The position numbers and the translations under genes were made by a program. Source: Pelagibius litoralis (lineage in GTDB: Bacteria > Pseudomonadota > Alphaproteobacteria > Kiloniellales > Kiloniellaceae). From it: a DNA stretch of 64,000 nt. Each line of letters begins with the position of its first letter. Position 1 is the first letter of the stretch. Below, one piece after another: positions 37,979-46,069 of the stretch. Under the pieces are notes generated by a model. That model saw only the letters and a program-made list of their open reading frames with translations, was not told where the DNA came from and did not search any database. Where the stretch lies: positions 186,001 to 250,000 of the forward strand of contig NZ_JAAQPH010000004.1 in assembly GCF_011683915.1 (NCBI RefSeq), written 5' to 3'.

Positions 37979-38797
37979 GTGAGACCGACCCGCTGTTTTG
38001 TCGCCGCTGTCTTAACCGCCGTTTTGGCGGGCTTTTCCGCTGCGCCGGCCCTGGCCGCGGACGCCGAGGCCGGGGCCGACCTCGCCACCCAGTGCTCGGC
38101 CTGCCATGGGGCGGCGGGGATCAGCACCGGCAAGAACTTTCCCAATCTCGCGGCCCAGAAGGCCGGTTACATCGAAACCCAGTTGAAGGCCTTTCGTGCC
38201 GGCGATCGCTCGAACGAGTTGATGAACGCGATCGCGGCCTCGCTGCCCGACAGCGATATCGAAAATCTTGCCGCTCACTTCGCCAGTCTGCCCGGTGCCG
38301 ATCCGGGCGCGACGGCGGCCAACCTTTCCGGGCTCGACGGTATGGCACCCAGCTTCCCGGCCGATTTCGAAGAGGCCTTCAAGCGCTATCAGCGGATCGA
38401 TTTTGAGGGCCGCAAGCAGGTCCGCTTCTACAGTGCCAACGCCACCGCCCTGGCGGCGGCCAAGGCCGGCGGTGCTTTTCCCGCCGGCGCGTATCTGCTG
38501 GTCGAGATCTTCGAGGCCCAGGTCGATGCCGACGGCAAGCTGCTTCTGGGCGCCGACGGCCAGTTGGTCGTCGGCGAGCGGGCGGCCTTCACCGCCATGG
38601 AAAAACAGGCCGGCTGGGGGCAGGCAGTGCCGGATATCCTGCGAAACGATGATTGGCGCTATGCCGTGTTCTCGGTCGAGGGCGAGCATCGCGCCGGTCT
38701 GAATGAAGGGCCCTGTCTCGCCTGCCACAAGCCGCTGACCGACAGCGACTACACCTTCACTTATGAAACCCTGCGCGAATTCGCTGAGGCGAACTAG
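37979..38797 (+). CDS. Exported cytochrome c fused to a cytochrome P460 domain
   Basis: This 272-residue periplasmic protein starts with a signal peptide (VRPTRCFVAAVLTAVLAGFS, cut after ALA). A class I cytochrome c domain (about 30-115) has the haem motif CSACH at 39-43 and a likely methionine ligand in ELMNAI. A P460-type domain follows (about 130-270): RYQRIDFEGRKQVRFYSANA, FPAGAYLLVEIFEAQ, MEKQAGWG and haem motif CLACH at 246-250. P460 enzymes oxidise hydroxylamine or handle NO. I chose the GTG with a GAGGGAGAAG site; the upstream ATG adds ten residues before a poor signal. Confidence 0.85.
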   Translation: MRPTRCFVAAVLTAVLAGFSAAPALAADAEAGADLATQCSACHGAAGISTGKNFPNLAAQKAGYIETQLKAFRAGDRSNELMNAIAASLPDSDIENLAAHFASLPGADPGATAANLSGLDGMAPSFPADFEEAFKRYQRIDFEGRKQVRFYSANATALAAAKAGGAFPAGAYLLVEIFEAQVDADGKLLLGADGQLVVGERAAFTAMEKQAGWGQAVPDILRNDDWRYAVFSVEGEHRAGLNEGPCLACHKPLTDSDYTFTYETLREFAEAN

Positions 38798-39435
38798 GCT
38801 TCCAGCCCACGGATGAAGTTGCGGATCAGCAGTTCGGCCATATCGGCGGCGGTCATGCCGTCGGGCTGGCCCAGGCGGCCGGTGACGTTCAGCAGCGAGA
38901 TGCCGTGCACGCCGGACCACAGCACCCGACCGGAGGCGGCGCGCAAGGCCTCCTGTTCGGCGGTAAAGAAGGGGGTGAGGCAGTCGTTGACCACGGTGAA
39001 AAGCAGAGTGACGGCCTCTTCGAAGCAGGCCGGGCTGTCCCCCTCCGCGGCCGGGCGGAAGTCGAAGACGGAGAGCCAGAGCCGCGGCTGCGCCTCGGCG
39101 AAATCGACATAGGCGCGGCCCAGGGCGATGGCGCGATCCAGCGGCCGGGTCTGGTTTTCCACTGCCGCCATGGCCGCCATCGCCAGATCCCGCAGGGTGG
39201 CGGCGTTCACCTGGTAGACGATGGCATCGATGTTTTCGAAGAGGTTGTAGAGCGTGCCCGGCGAATAGCCGATGCGCTTGGCGATGGCGCGGGCCGAGAC
39301 CTGGGCGACACCCTGTTCGACCATGATCGCCCGCGCCGCTTCGGTGGCCAGGCTTGCCAGTTCTTCGCGTGAATGGTCGGACCGGCGTCCCACGTTCGCT
39401 CTCGCTCTTCCGTTGTTCCAGGTTCTCGTTACCAC
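38794..39435 (-). CDS. TetR-family transcriptional regulator
   Basis: This protein of about 213 residues has a TetR N-terminal helix-turn-helix (VSARAIAKRIGYSPGTLYNLF) and a helical ligand domain of the WHG/TetR_C type (LSVFDFRPAAEG, VLWSGVHGISLL). The start is uncertain: GTG 39435 gives a typical N terminus, while the frame extends to 39492. It is convergent with the cytochrome gene, overlapping its stop by 4 bp, so its target is more likely upstream or elsewhere. Confidence 0.85.
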   Translation of the reverse strand: MVTRTWNNGRARANVGRRSDHSREELASLATEAARAIMVEQGVAQVSARAIAKRIGYSPGTLYNLFENIDAIVYQVNAATLRDLAMAAMAAVENQTRPLDRAIALGRAYVDFAEAQPRLWLSVFDFRPAAEGDSPACFEEAVTLLFTVVNDCLTPFFTAEQEALRAASGRVLWSGVHGISLLNVTGRLGQPDGMTAADMAELLIRNFIRGLEA

Positions 39436-39533
39436 GTTCCATGAACGCTGTTCAAATTTGCTTTGGCGATTTCGATCTGCCGTACTGACCACAACGATGA
39501 GTGTGAGTTTAAAGGGGAGCCGGCGGGCATTTC

Positions 39534-39562
39534 TTGACTTCCGTAGCCCGAACGATCATAAA
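39534..39562 (+). promoter_or_regulatory. Candidate sigma70 promoter for a small transcript
   Basis: TTGACT (39534-39539) and CATAAA (39557-39562) are separated by exactly 17 bp. The intrinsic terminator at 39782-39815 lies about 250 bp downstream, so the pair would define a short transcript. It is divergent from the TetR gene. Confidence 0.4.
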
Positions 39563-39629
39563 CGGCGCAGGAATTCGCAGCGCGAAGTGCGTCGCTGCAG
39601 GAATACTTCGAGCAACAGCGAAACAGAAA

Positions 39630-39752
39630 ATGATGAAACCGGTCCAAACTACCCATCAGATTTCTGCGCAGAGCGCCTCGGCCTGGATGGCCTATGGCGA
39701 TCGCGTAGTCATTCTGCTGTGCCTGAGGGAGGGCCGCCCGGAGATGCTGTAA
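39630..39752 (+). CDS. Possible 40-residue small protein before a terminator
   Basis: The frame MMKPVQTTHQISAQSASAWM onward ends 29 bp before an intrinsic terminator. It includes a short hydrophobic stretch (RVVILLCL). No clear ribosome site precedes the double ATG, and a TTG start 96 bp upstream keeps the frame open. It may instead be part of a noncoding RNA. Confidence 0.3.
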   Translation: MMKPVQTTHQISAQSASAWMAYGDRVVILLCLREGRPEML

Positions 39753-39781
39753 ACCCAGCAACACCGGTCTAGAGAACAAGG

Positions 39782-39815
39782 ACCCTCCCGCGGCACCAGC
39801 CACGGGAGGGTTTTT
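39782..39815 (+). terminator. Rho-independent terminator
   Basis: ACCCTCCCG (39782-39790) pairs perfectly with CGGGAGGGT (39803-39811) across a 12-nt loop, followed by TTTTCTTTG. It is a clean, strong terminator with no large gene upstream on this strand. Confidence 0.88.
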
Positions 39816-39876
39816 CTTTGCGCTGACGGCAGTGCGGAGAGGTTGGACCGCCGGGAAGATAACGAGGAGCAGAACA

Positions 39877-39969
39877 ATGGCGGCATATGAAGTCTGCGCA
39901 ACCGGGCGGGGCCCAGGCGGAAGTGTATTGGGGACAGGAAGGTATGGAAGAGGGGGAATGAGATCATGA
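39877..39969 (+). CDS. 30-residue Gly/Arg-rich leader ORF overlapping the nucleotidyltransferase start
   Basis: ATG at 39877 follows a strong site (ACGAGGAGCAGAACA). The 30-codon frame MAAYEVCATGRGPGGSVLGT onward is rich in glycine. Its TGA overlaps the next gene's ATG in ATGA, the usual sign of translational coupling. It may be a leader peptide or a real microprotein. A second ribosome site for the next gene (AGAGGGGGA) lies within its end. Confidence 0.4.
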   Translation: MAAYEVCATGRGPGGSVLGTGRYGRGGMRS

Positions 39970-40766
39970 CGGCCCTTGCTTGTGTTGCCCGCGAACCGCG
40001 GGCGTTGATCGCCGAACGGCTGGACGAGATCGAACACGCTTACGACGTGCGTCTGCTGTTCGCCGTGGAGTCCGGCAGCCGTGCCTGGGGGTTTCCCTCG
40101 CCGGACAGCGACTACGACGTGCGCTTCGTCTATGCCCACCCGGCGGACTGGTACCTCTCGGTGGATGCGCAGCGCGATGTGATCGAGCTGCCCATCGAGG
40201 GCGAGATGGACATCAACGGCTGGGAGCTGCGCAAGGCCCTCAACCTGCTGATCAAGCCCAACCCGGTGCTGCTGGAATGGCTGCGCTCGCCCATCGTCTA
40301 CCGGGCCGACGGCGAGGCGATGGTGAAGCTGCTGGACCTGGCGGAGAAGACGGCGCATCAGCGCCCCTGCGGCCACCACTACCTGCAGCTCTGCCGCAAT
40401 CAGTACCGGCGCTTCATCGAGGGTCAGGAAAGGGTGAAGCTGAAGAAGTACTTCTACGCCCTGCGCCCGGCCGTGGCGCTGATGTGGCTGCGGACCAATC
40501 CGGGCCGGCCGCTGCCCATGAACCTGGGCGAGCTGCGGGCCGGGCTGGACCTGCCCGCCGGCCTCTCGACCTTTCTGGACGAGATGCTGGCGCGTAAGGC
40601 CTTGACCCGTGAGATGGGTGAGGGACCGCGCCTGGTGATGCTCGACGCCCTGATCGAAGAGGAGATCGCGCGGGCCGAGCGGGTGTTGCCGGATGCCGAG
40701 GCGCCTTCGGCGGACCTCCACCGGGAAGCCAACTGTCTGTTCCGCGACCTGGTCCTGGGGCGTTAA
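39966..40766 (+). CDS. RlaP-type predicted nucleotidyltransferase
   Basis: This 266-residue protein belongs to the RlaP/DUF2204-like polymerase-beta-fold nucleotidyltransferases. Its hallmark is SGSRAWGFPSPDSDYDVRF: Gly37-Ser38 begin the motif, and Asp49 and Asp51 are the metal ligands. The block PIEGEMDINGWELRKALNL is also conserved. Relatives are found near RNA ligases and act in predicted RNA repair, but no ligase is encoded nearby. Its immediate partner here is a choline-kinase-like protein 12 bp downstream, so a different pairing is possible. Confidence 0.85.
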   Translation: MTALACVAREPRALIAERLDEIEHAYDVRLLFAVESGSRAWGFPSPDSDYDVRFVYAHPADWYLSVDAQRDVIELPIEGEMDINGWELRKALNLLIKPNPVLLEWLRSPIVYRADGEAMVKLLDLAEKTAHQRPCGHHYLQLCRNQYRRFIEGQERVKLKKYFYALRPAVALMWLRTNPGRPLPMNLGELRAGLDLPAGLSTFLDEMLARKALTREMGEGPRLVMLDALIEEEIARAERVLPDAEAPSADLHREANCLFRDLVLGR

Positions 40767-40778
40767 GCCCCGGGACCT

Positions 40779-41762
40779 TTGGTGGATGCTTCCAGGCGGT
40801 TGCGGTGGTTTGGCCGGCGGGGCAGACTTGTCCGGCTGATCAATCGCGGGGAGCAGGGGCGGGTGGTGTTGACCGGGCCGGAGCTGGAGACCTTGAAGGC
40901 GCGGGTGCGCGGGCTGCCGCTGTGGTCCGGGCCGGTCGCGCTTCAGCGGCTTGAGGGCGGCATCACCAACGTGAATTTTCATGTCGTCGATGACTCCGGC
41001 GACGGCTATGTGGTGCGCCTGGGCGATGACATTCCGGTGCATCACGTCATGCGCTTCAACGAAGCGGCGGCGAGCCGTGCGGCCGCGGTGGCCGGGGTAT
41101 CGCCGGATGTGGTTTATACCGAGCCCGGTGTTCTGGTGGTGCGCTTTGTGGAGGGCCGCACCCTGGGCGAAGCCGATCTGCGCTCCGTCGCCATGCTCGA
41201 CCGCTTCATCCCGCTGCTGATAAAGGTGCACCGCGATGTCGGCGCGGCGTTCCGCGGGGCGGCGCTGACTTTCTGGCCGTTCCATGTGCTGCGCGACTAT
41301 GGGCGCAGTCTGCGCGAGGGCGATAGCCGTCACCTTGCCGACCTGCCCGCATTGCTCGGTATTGCCGAGAAGCTGGAGGCGGCGGTCGGCGACATCACGA
41401 TGGTTTTCGGCCACAACGACCTGCTGCCCGGCAACATCCTGGATGACGGCCGGCGGCTCTGGCTGATCGACTGGGACTACGCCGGCTTCGGCTCGCCGCT
41501 TTTCGATCTGGCCAACCTGGCGACCAACTGCGGGCTGGATGAAAAGTTGGAGCGGCATCTTCTCGAAAGCTACTTCGAGGCCCCGGCAACGGACGCTCTC
41601 TATCGCCGCTTCGCGGCGATGAAGTGCGCTTCGCTTCTGCGCGAGACCCTGTGGTCCATGGTGTCGGAGATTCACTCCTCCCTGGACTTCGACTATGCCG
41701 GCTATACGGTTGAGAACCGGGCGCGTTTCGCGCGTGCCCATGATGCTTTCATGAACCTTTAG
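40779..41762 (+). CDS. Choline-kinase/APH-family phosphotransferase
   Basis: The protein is 327 residues from TTG 40779, or about 299 from GTG 40863. It is a kinase-fold small-molecule phosphotransferase. An early substrate/Gly segment LEGGITNVNFHV resembles choline kinase. The Brenner motif is FGHNDLLPGNIL and the metal site is LWLIDWDYAGFGSPLFDLAN. A basic N-terminal extension (RRLRWFGRRGRLVRL) suggests the later start is real. It precedes, by 8 bp, an FAD/GcvT fusion of the dimethylglycine-dehydrogenase type, so a methylated-amine or choline-related substrate is plausible. Confidence 0.82.
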   Translation: MVDASRRLRWFGRRGRLVRLINRGEQGRVVLTGPELETLKARVRGLPLWSGPVALQRLEGGITNVNFHVVDDSGDGYVVRLGDDIPVHHVMRFNEAAASRAAAVAGVSPDVVYTEPGVLVVRFVEGRTLGEADLRSVAMLDRFIPLLIKVHRDVGAAFRGAALTFWPFHVLRDYGRSLREGDSRHLADLPALLGIAEKLEAAVGDITMVFGHNDLLPGNILDDGRRLWLIDWDYAGFGSPLFDLANLATNCGLDEKLERHLLESYFEAPATDALYRRFAAMKCASLLRETLWSMVSEIHSSLDFDYAGYTVENRARFARAHDAFMNL

Positions 41763-41770
41763 GGGCTCCG

Positions 41771-44224
41771 ATGGGCAAACTTCCCGCCGCCGCCAAAGTC
41801 GTCATCGTCGGCGGCGGCATCATCGGCTGCTCCACCGCCTATCACCTGGGCCGGCTGGGGATCACCGACTGCCTGCTGCTGGAGCGCAAGAAGCTTACGT
41901 CGGGCACCACCTTTCATGCCGCCGGCCTGGTGGGGCAGCTGCGCAGCTCCGCCAACATCACCCAGTTGCTCGGCTACTCGGTCGACCTCTACGACCGCCT
42001 GGAAGAAGAGACCGGGCAGGCGACGGGCTGGAAGCGCAACGGCGGCCTGCGCCTTGCCTGCAATGCCGAGCGCTGGGTCGAAGTGAAGCGCCAGGCGACC
42101 ACGGCCCACTCCTTCGGCCTGGAGATGAACCTCCTCACGCCGAAGGAGGCGCAGGACCTCTGGCCTCTGATGAATGTCGACGATGTGATCGGTGCCGCCT
42201 TCCTGCCCAGCGACGGCCAGGCCAATCCCTCCGACATCACCCTGGCCCTGGCCAAGGGCGCAAGGCAGGCGGGCGTCACCCTGCTGGAGGATACGCCGGT
42301 CACCCGCGTTGTGCTGGACGCAGCAGGGAAACTGACTGGCGTGGAAACGCCGGAGGGTATCGTCGCCTGCGAAAAAGTCGTCTGCTGCGCCGGCCAGTGG
42401 TCGCGCGACCTGGCGGCCGGCGTCGGGGTGACGGTGCCGCTGGTGTCGCTGCAGCATCAGTACATGGTCACCGAAGCCATCGACGGCGTGGCGCGCGCCC
42501 TGCCGACCCTGCGCGATCCCGACCGTCTGACCTATTACAAGGAGGAGGTCGGCGGTCTGGTGATGGGCGGCTACGAACCCAACCCGCTGTCCTGGGCGCT
42601 CGACGGCATCCCCGCCGATTTCCACTACAGCCTGCTCGATTCGAACTTCGATCACTTCGAACAGTTGATGGAGCTGGCGCTGGGCCGCGTGCCGGCGCTG
42701 GAAACCGCGGGCGTGAAGCAGTTGATCAACGGGCCGGAATCCTTCACGCCCGACGGCAACTTCATTCTTGGCGAGGCGCCGGAGCTGGCGAACTTCTTCC
42801 TCGGGGCCGGGTTCAATGCCTTCGGCATTGCCTCCGGCGGCGGCGCCGGCATGGCGCTGGCCGAGTGGATCGCCAAGGGAGAACAGCCCTTCGATCTCTG
42901 GCCCGTCGATATCAGGCGCTTCGGGCGGCCCCATGCCGACCCTGACTGGGTCCGCACCCGCACCCTTGAGGCCTATGGCAAGCACTACACCCTTGCCTGG
43001 CCGCATGAGGAGCACAGTTCGGCCAGGCCCTGCCGCCGCTCGCCGCTCTACCAGCGCCTGAAAGACCAGGGGGCCTGCTTCGGCGAGAAGCTGGGCTGGG
43101 AGCGGCCGAACTGGTTCGCGGATCTCTCTGCGGGCGCGGTGCCGGAAGACGTTTACAGCTTCGCCCGGCAGAACTGGTTCGACGCCGTGGCGCGCGAACA
43201 CCGGGCGACGCGCGAGGCGGTGACGGTCTTCGACCAAAGCTCCTTCGCCAAGTTTCTGCTGCAGGGCCCGGACGCGGAGGCAGCGCTGAGCTGGATCTGC
43301 GCCAACGACGTGGCGCGGCCCGTCGGCACGGTGATCTATACCCAGATGCTGAACGAGCGCGGCGGCATCGAATGCGATCTGACGGTGACGCGCCTTTCAG
43401 CCGAGAGCTTCTACATCGTGACCGGCACCGGCTTTGCGACCCATGACTTCGATTGGATCAGGCGCAACATCCCGGCGGGCCTGCGCGCCGAGCTGGTCGA
43501 TGTGACCTCGGCCTACGGCGTGCTGGCGCTCATGGGGCCGCTGGCGCGAGAGGTCTTGCAGTCTGTCACCGGCGCCGACGTTTCCAATGCGGCCTTTCCC
43601 TTTGCAACGGCAAGATCGCTTCCTATTGCCGGGGCGACGGTCCGGGCACTGCGGTTGACCTATGTGGGTGAGCTTGGCTGGGAGTTGCATGTGCCCACCG
43701 AATCCCTGGTCGGCGTCTATGAGGCGCTGATGGCCGCAGGTGCCGGGCAGGGCATTGGCAATGCCGGCTATCGCGCCATCGAGTCCCTCAGGCTGGAGAA
43801 AGGCTACCGCGCCTGGGGCAGCGATATCGGTCCGGACCACACGCCGCTGGAAGCCGGGCTCGGCTGGGCGGTAAAGCGCGGCAAGGGCGTTGACTTCAAG
43901 GGCCGGGCCGCGCTGGAAGCGCAGAGGCGGGGCGGCTTGAAAAAGCGTTTCGCCGGCTTCACACCGGAGGATCCGGACGTCGTGCTGCTGGGCCGTGAAA
44001 CCCTCTACCGTGACGGGCAAAGGGTCGGCTGGCTGTCGAGCGGCGGTTTCGGCCATAGCCTCGGCACGGCCATCGGCTACGGCTATGTCCGTGCTGACAA
44101 GCCGATCGACAAGACCTTCCTGGAGAGCGGGACCTACGCTTTGGAAATCGCCGGCGAGCGGATGGCCTGTCGCCTGCACCTCGCGCCGCTGATCGATCCG
44201 CGGATGACGAAGGTCAGATGTTGA
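41771..44224 (+). CDS. FAD-dependent dimethylglycine/sarcosine dehydrogenase-like protein fused to GcvT
   Basis: This 817-residue protein has an N-terminal DAO oxidoreductase domain (about 1-385). Its ADP-binding site is VVIVGGGIIGCSTAYHLG, and SGTTFHAAGLVGQ contains the histidine used for covalent FAD in DMGDH/sarcosine dehydrogenases. A FAO_M bridging region follows, then a GcvT tetrahydrofolate-binding domain (about 440-815; TFDQSSFAKFLLQGPDA, GYRAIESLRLEKGYRAW). It would demethylate N-methylated glycines and load one-carbon units on folate. Start MGKLPAAAK has a ribosome site in the 8-bp gap after the kinase. Confidence 0.9.
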   Translation: MGKLPAAAKVVIVGGGIIGCSTAYHLGRLGITDCLLLERKKLTSGTTFHAAGLVGQLRSSANITQLLGYSVDLYDRLEEETGQATGWKRNGGLRLACNAERWVEVKRQATTAHSFGLEMNLLTPKEAQDLWPLMNVDDVIGAAFLPSDGQANPSDITLALAKGARQAGVTLLEDTPVTRVVLDAAGKLTGVETPEGIVACEKVVCCAGQWSRDLAAGVGVTVPLVSLQHQYMVTEAIDGVARALPTLRDPDRLTYYKEEVGGLVMGGYEPNPLSWALDGIPADFHYSLLDSNFDHFEQLMELALGRVPALETAGVKQLINGPESFTPDGNFILGEAPELANFFLGAGFNAFGIASGGGAGMALAEWIAKGEQPFDLWPVDIRRFGRPHADPDWVRTRTLEAYGKHYTLAWPHEEHSSARPCRRSPLYQRLKDQGACFGEKLGWERPNWFADLSAGAVPEDVYSFARQNWFDAVAREHRATREAVTVFDQSSFAKFLLQGPDAEAALSWICANDVARPVGTVIYTQMLNERGGIECDLTVTRLSAESFYIVTGTGFATHDFDWIRRNIPAGLRAELVDVTSAYGVLALMGPLAREVLQSVTGADVSNAAFPFATARSLPIAGATVRALRLTYVGELGWELHVPTESLVGVYEALMAAGAGQGIGNAGYRAIESLRLEKGYRAWGSDIGPDHTPLEAGLGWAVKRGKGVDFKGRAALEAQRRGGLKKRFAGFTPEDPDVVLLGRETLYRDGQRVGWLSSGGFGHSLGTAIGYGYVRADKPIDKTFLESGTYALEIAGERMACRLHLAPLIDPRMTKVRC

Positions 44225-44337
44225 TCTGCGCGATCTTGTTTCGTCATTAAAACCCTGGATTGCTAATTAATTTTTCTCTAATATATGTGCCATAGTTTGT
44301 TCGCTTATCAGCTGAAGACCAGTCGGATGTGACAACG

Positions 44338-45015
44338 ATGGCGGAGCCGCAAGCTCTTGAAGCGGCGCGGTGGTTCCTGGCGCTGTTTTTCCCCGGGGTC
44401 GCGCTTTTCTATATCGTCAGGCTGACGGCGCGGCGGCGCCGGCTCGGACACTCTGCCGTCTGGCATGGCGTCAGGGGCAGCCGCCACTGGTGGCTTGCCA
44501 AAACCTTCGTCGTGTTCCGCAGTGTCATTACCCTGGCCATGCTTGCCCGCGCGTTCTGGCCCGGATTGGACAGCTATCTGCTGGCCTGCGGGTTTCTGAT
44601 GACATCGACGATCGTCTTTGCCGGCCTGATCGTCATGATCACCGGTTTTTCGTCGGCGATCGCGCTGCACTTTTCCATGGGCCGGGCCTGGCGCTCCGGC
44701 CTGCCGGCCAAGGGCGGGGTGCCTGGGCTGATCACCGGCGGCCCCTTTGCCTGGAGCCGCAACCCCATGTTTCTGGCCATACAGCTGGCCCAGTTCGGGT
44801 TCTTCCTGTCCTTTCCAAGCGGCTTCACCCTGATCTGCCTGCTTGTCGGGATGCTGGTCCTGCACCTGCAGGTCCGCCTGGAGGAGGCCCATCTTCTGGC
44901 CGCCCATGGCCAGGTCTATCGGGACTACTGCAAAAGCACGGCCCGCTGGTTTGCGCTTGGCCGCCTGCCCTTCGCCGCCAGAGCAGACACGACCTCCAGC
45001 ATCGTCACTCACTAG
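44338..45015 (+). CDS. PEMT/ICMT-like membrane methyltransferase
   Basis: This protein of about 225 residues (GTG 44329 gives three more) has four to five membrane segments. The conserved C-terminal methyltransferase module shows GGPFAWSRNPMFLAIQLA, LEEAHLLAAHGQVYRDYCKS and ARWFALG, matching the phospholipid methyltransferase/isoprenylcysteine methyltransferase family. The first 100 residues lack the long N-terminal region of ICMT. It probably methylates a lipid or protein cysteine at the membrane. It has its own AT-rich upstream region, so it may not be co-transcribed with the FAD-GcvT gene. Confidence 0.75.
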   Translation: MAEPQALEAARWFLALFFPGVALFYIVRLTARRRRLGHSAVWHGVRGSRHWWLAKTFVVFRSVITLAMLARAFWPGLDSYLLACGFLMTSTIVFAGLIVMITGFSSAIALHFSMGRAWRSGLPAKGGVPGLITGGPFAWSRNPMFLAIQLAQFGFFLSFPSGFTLICLLVGMLVLHLQVRLEEAHLLAAHGQVYRDYCKSTARWFALGRLPFAARADTTSSIVTH

Positions 45016-45017
45016 GG

Positions 45018-45160
45018 TCGGATCATGTTTCGACGGAACCACTTTGTGGTTGCGCCAAAACATGTGAATCCGATCGACATCGAACAGTTAGGGCAGATTC
45101 ACCCGGTCCCCAGATATCTCAGGGGATCGCCTCCGGCGATTCCATCCGACCGGGATCTGC
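45018..45160. repeat. Multi-hairpin intergenic repeat region
   Basis: Element 1 (45018-45073) is an imperfect inverted repeat, with TCGGATCATGTTT facing AAACATGTGAATCCGA, and an inner perfect stem AACCAC-TTT-GTGGTT (45037-45051). Element 2 (45093-45160) has arms GCAGATTCACCCGGTC and GACCGGGATCTGC and inner small stems (GATATC, GCC-TCC-GGC near 45128-45136). The pair resembles REP/BIME-type elements. It follows the methyltransferase stop directly. Confidence 0.6.
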
Positions 45161-45457
45161 TCTAGGCTTTCGTTGGGCAGCTGTTCCTAATTGGATCGCC
45201 GGGCAGTCGTGGCCGGGTAGATCGTGATTAACGATCAAATGAAGACGCGTCCGCTGACCCTTTTTTGTCACGGAATCGCCCGCTAACAGCGTTATATTTG
45301 GGCGAATTATTGGTGGCGCTAATAAATTGCCTCAATAAAGCCTATTCGATAGATTTGGTGTGGATATAGCGATTGCGGCAATTCAGTTGACGGTTTTGTT
45401 CAGTTTCTAGGACAAAAGCGCAGCCTGGGAGGCCGTGAAGCTTAAAAGGGGGAGAGC
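45161..45457. other. AT-rich upstream region of the DUF2589 cluster
   Basis: Nearly 300 bp with no gene, markedly AT-richer than its flanks. A TCGCCC/GGGCGA stem (45276-45281 and 45300-45305) and a weaker TTATT/AATAA stem follow one another. TTGACG near 45387 is a possible -35 with no clear -10. AAGGGGGAGAG just before the first ATG is a good ribosome site. It is the obvious promoter region for the cluster. Confidence 0.4.
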
Positions 45458-46069
45458 ATGGCAGTAGCAGGTGAACTACAAGCATTGCCGTTCGGATCGT
45501 TGATCGGCGGTCCCTTGGATGCAGCCATCGAGGCACAGGCCAAGGCTGCCGTGTCCTCGGTGAAATTCATCAAGGCAATCGGCTTCAACGATGACGGCTC
45601 GGTTCAGAACGTCACTTTCACGGCCAAGAAGGGTGAACAGGAAACGGAGATCACCGTACCCCTGCTGACCATTGTGCCGATTCCCTTCATCCGCATCGAT
45701 GAGATGACCATCGACTTCAAGGCCAACATCTCGTCCAGCAACGAAAGCGAAGACAAGACGGCCCAGTCCACGGCGAAGAACGCCAAGGTCAGCGCCAGTG
45801 CCCGCTACCTCTTCTTCAAGGCCAACCTGGAAGCCTCGGTCTCCTCCAAAAAAGATTCCGAATCGACCAAGAAATCCAAGTACTCGGTCGAAACCACCAT
45901 CGATGTGCACGTCCATGCGGTGCAGGACGAACTGCCGGCGGGCCTGGCAAAAATGCTGAACATACTGGCCGACACCATTCAGGCACCGCCCGCGGTTACC
46001 GGCCAGCCGGGCAGTGGCGGTGCGGGCGGTGGCGCTGGTGGTGGCGGCGGCGGCAAAGCGGGAAACTGA
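45458..46069 (+). CDS. DUF2589 protein A
   Basis: This 203-residue protein has the DUF2589 pattern: LPFGSLIGGPLDAAIEAQAK, KFIKAIGF, then VPLLTIVPIPFIRIDEMTIDF, and a C-terminal VHAVQDELPAGLAKML. The middle is Ser/Glu/Lys-rich (about 90-140: SSSNESEDKTAQST), predicted as an exposed loop. The tail is a Gly-rich spacer (GGAGGGAGGGGGGK). No signal or membrane segment is seen, so it is probably cytoplasmic. The function of DUF2589 is unknown. It heads a cluster with a second copy 1.1 kb downstream. Confidence 0.85.
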   Translation: MAVAGELQALPFGSLIGGPLDAAIEAQAKAAVSSVKFIKAIGFNDDGSVQNVTFTAKKGEQETEITVPLLTIVPIPFIRIDEMTIDFKANISSSNESEDKTAQSTAKNAKVSASARYLFFKANLEASVSSKKDSESTKKSKYSVETTIDVHVHAVQDELPAGLAKMLNILADTIQAPPAVTGQPGSGGAGGGAGGGGGGKAGN

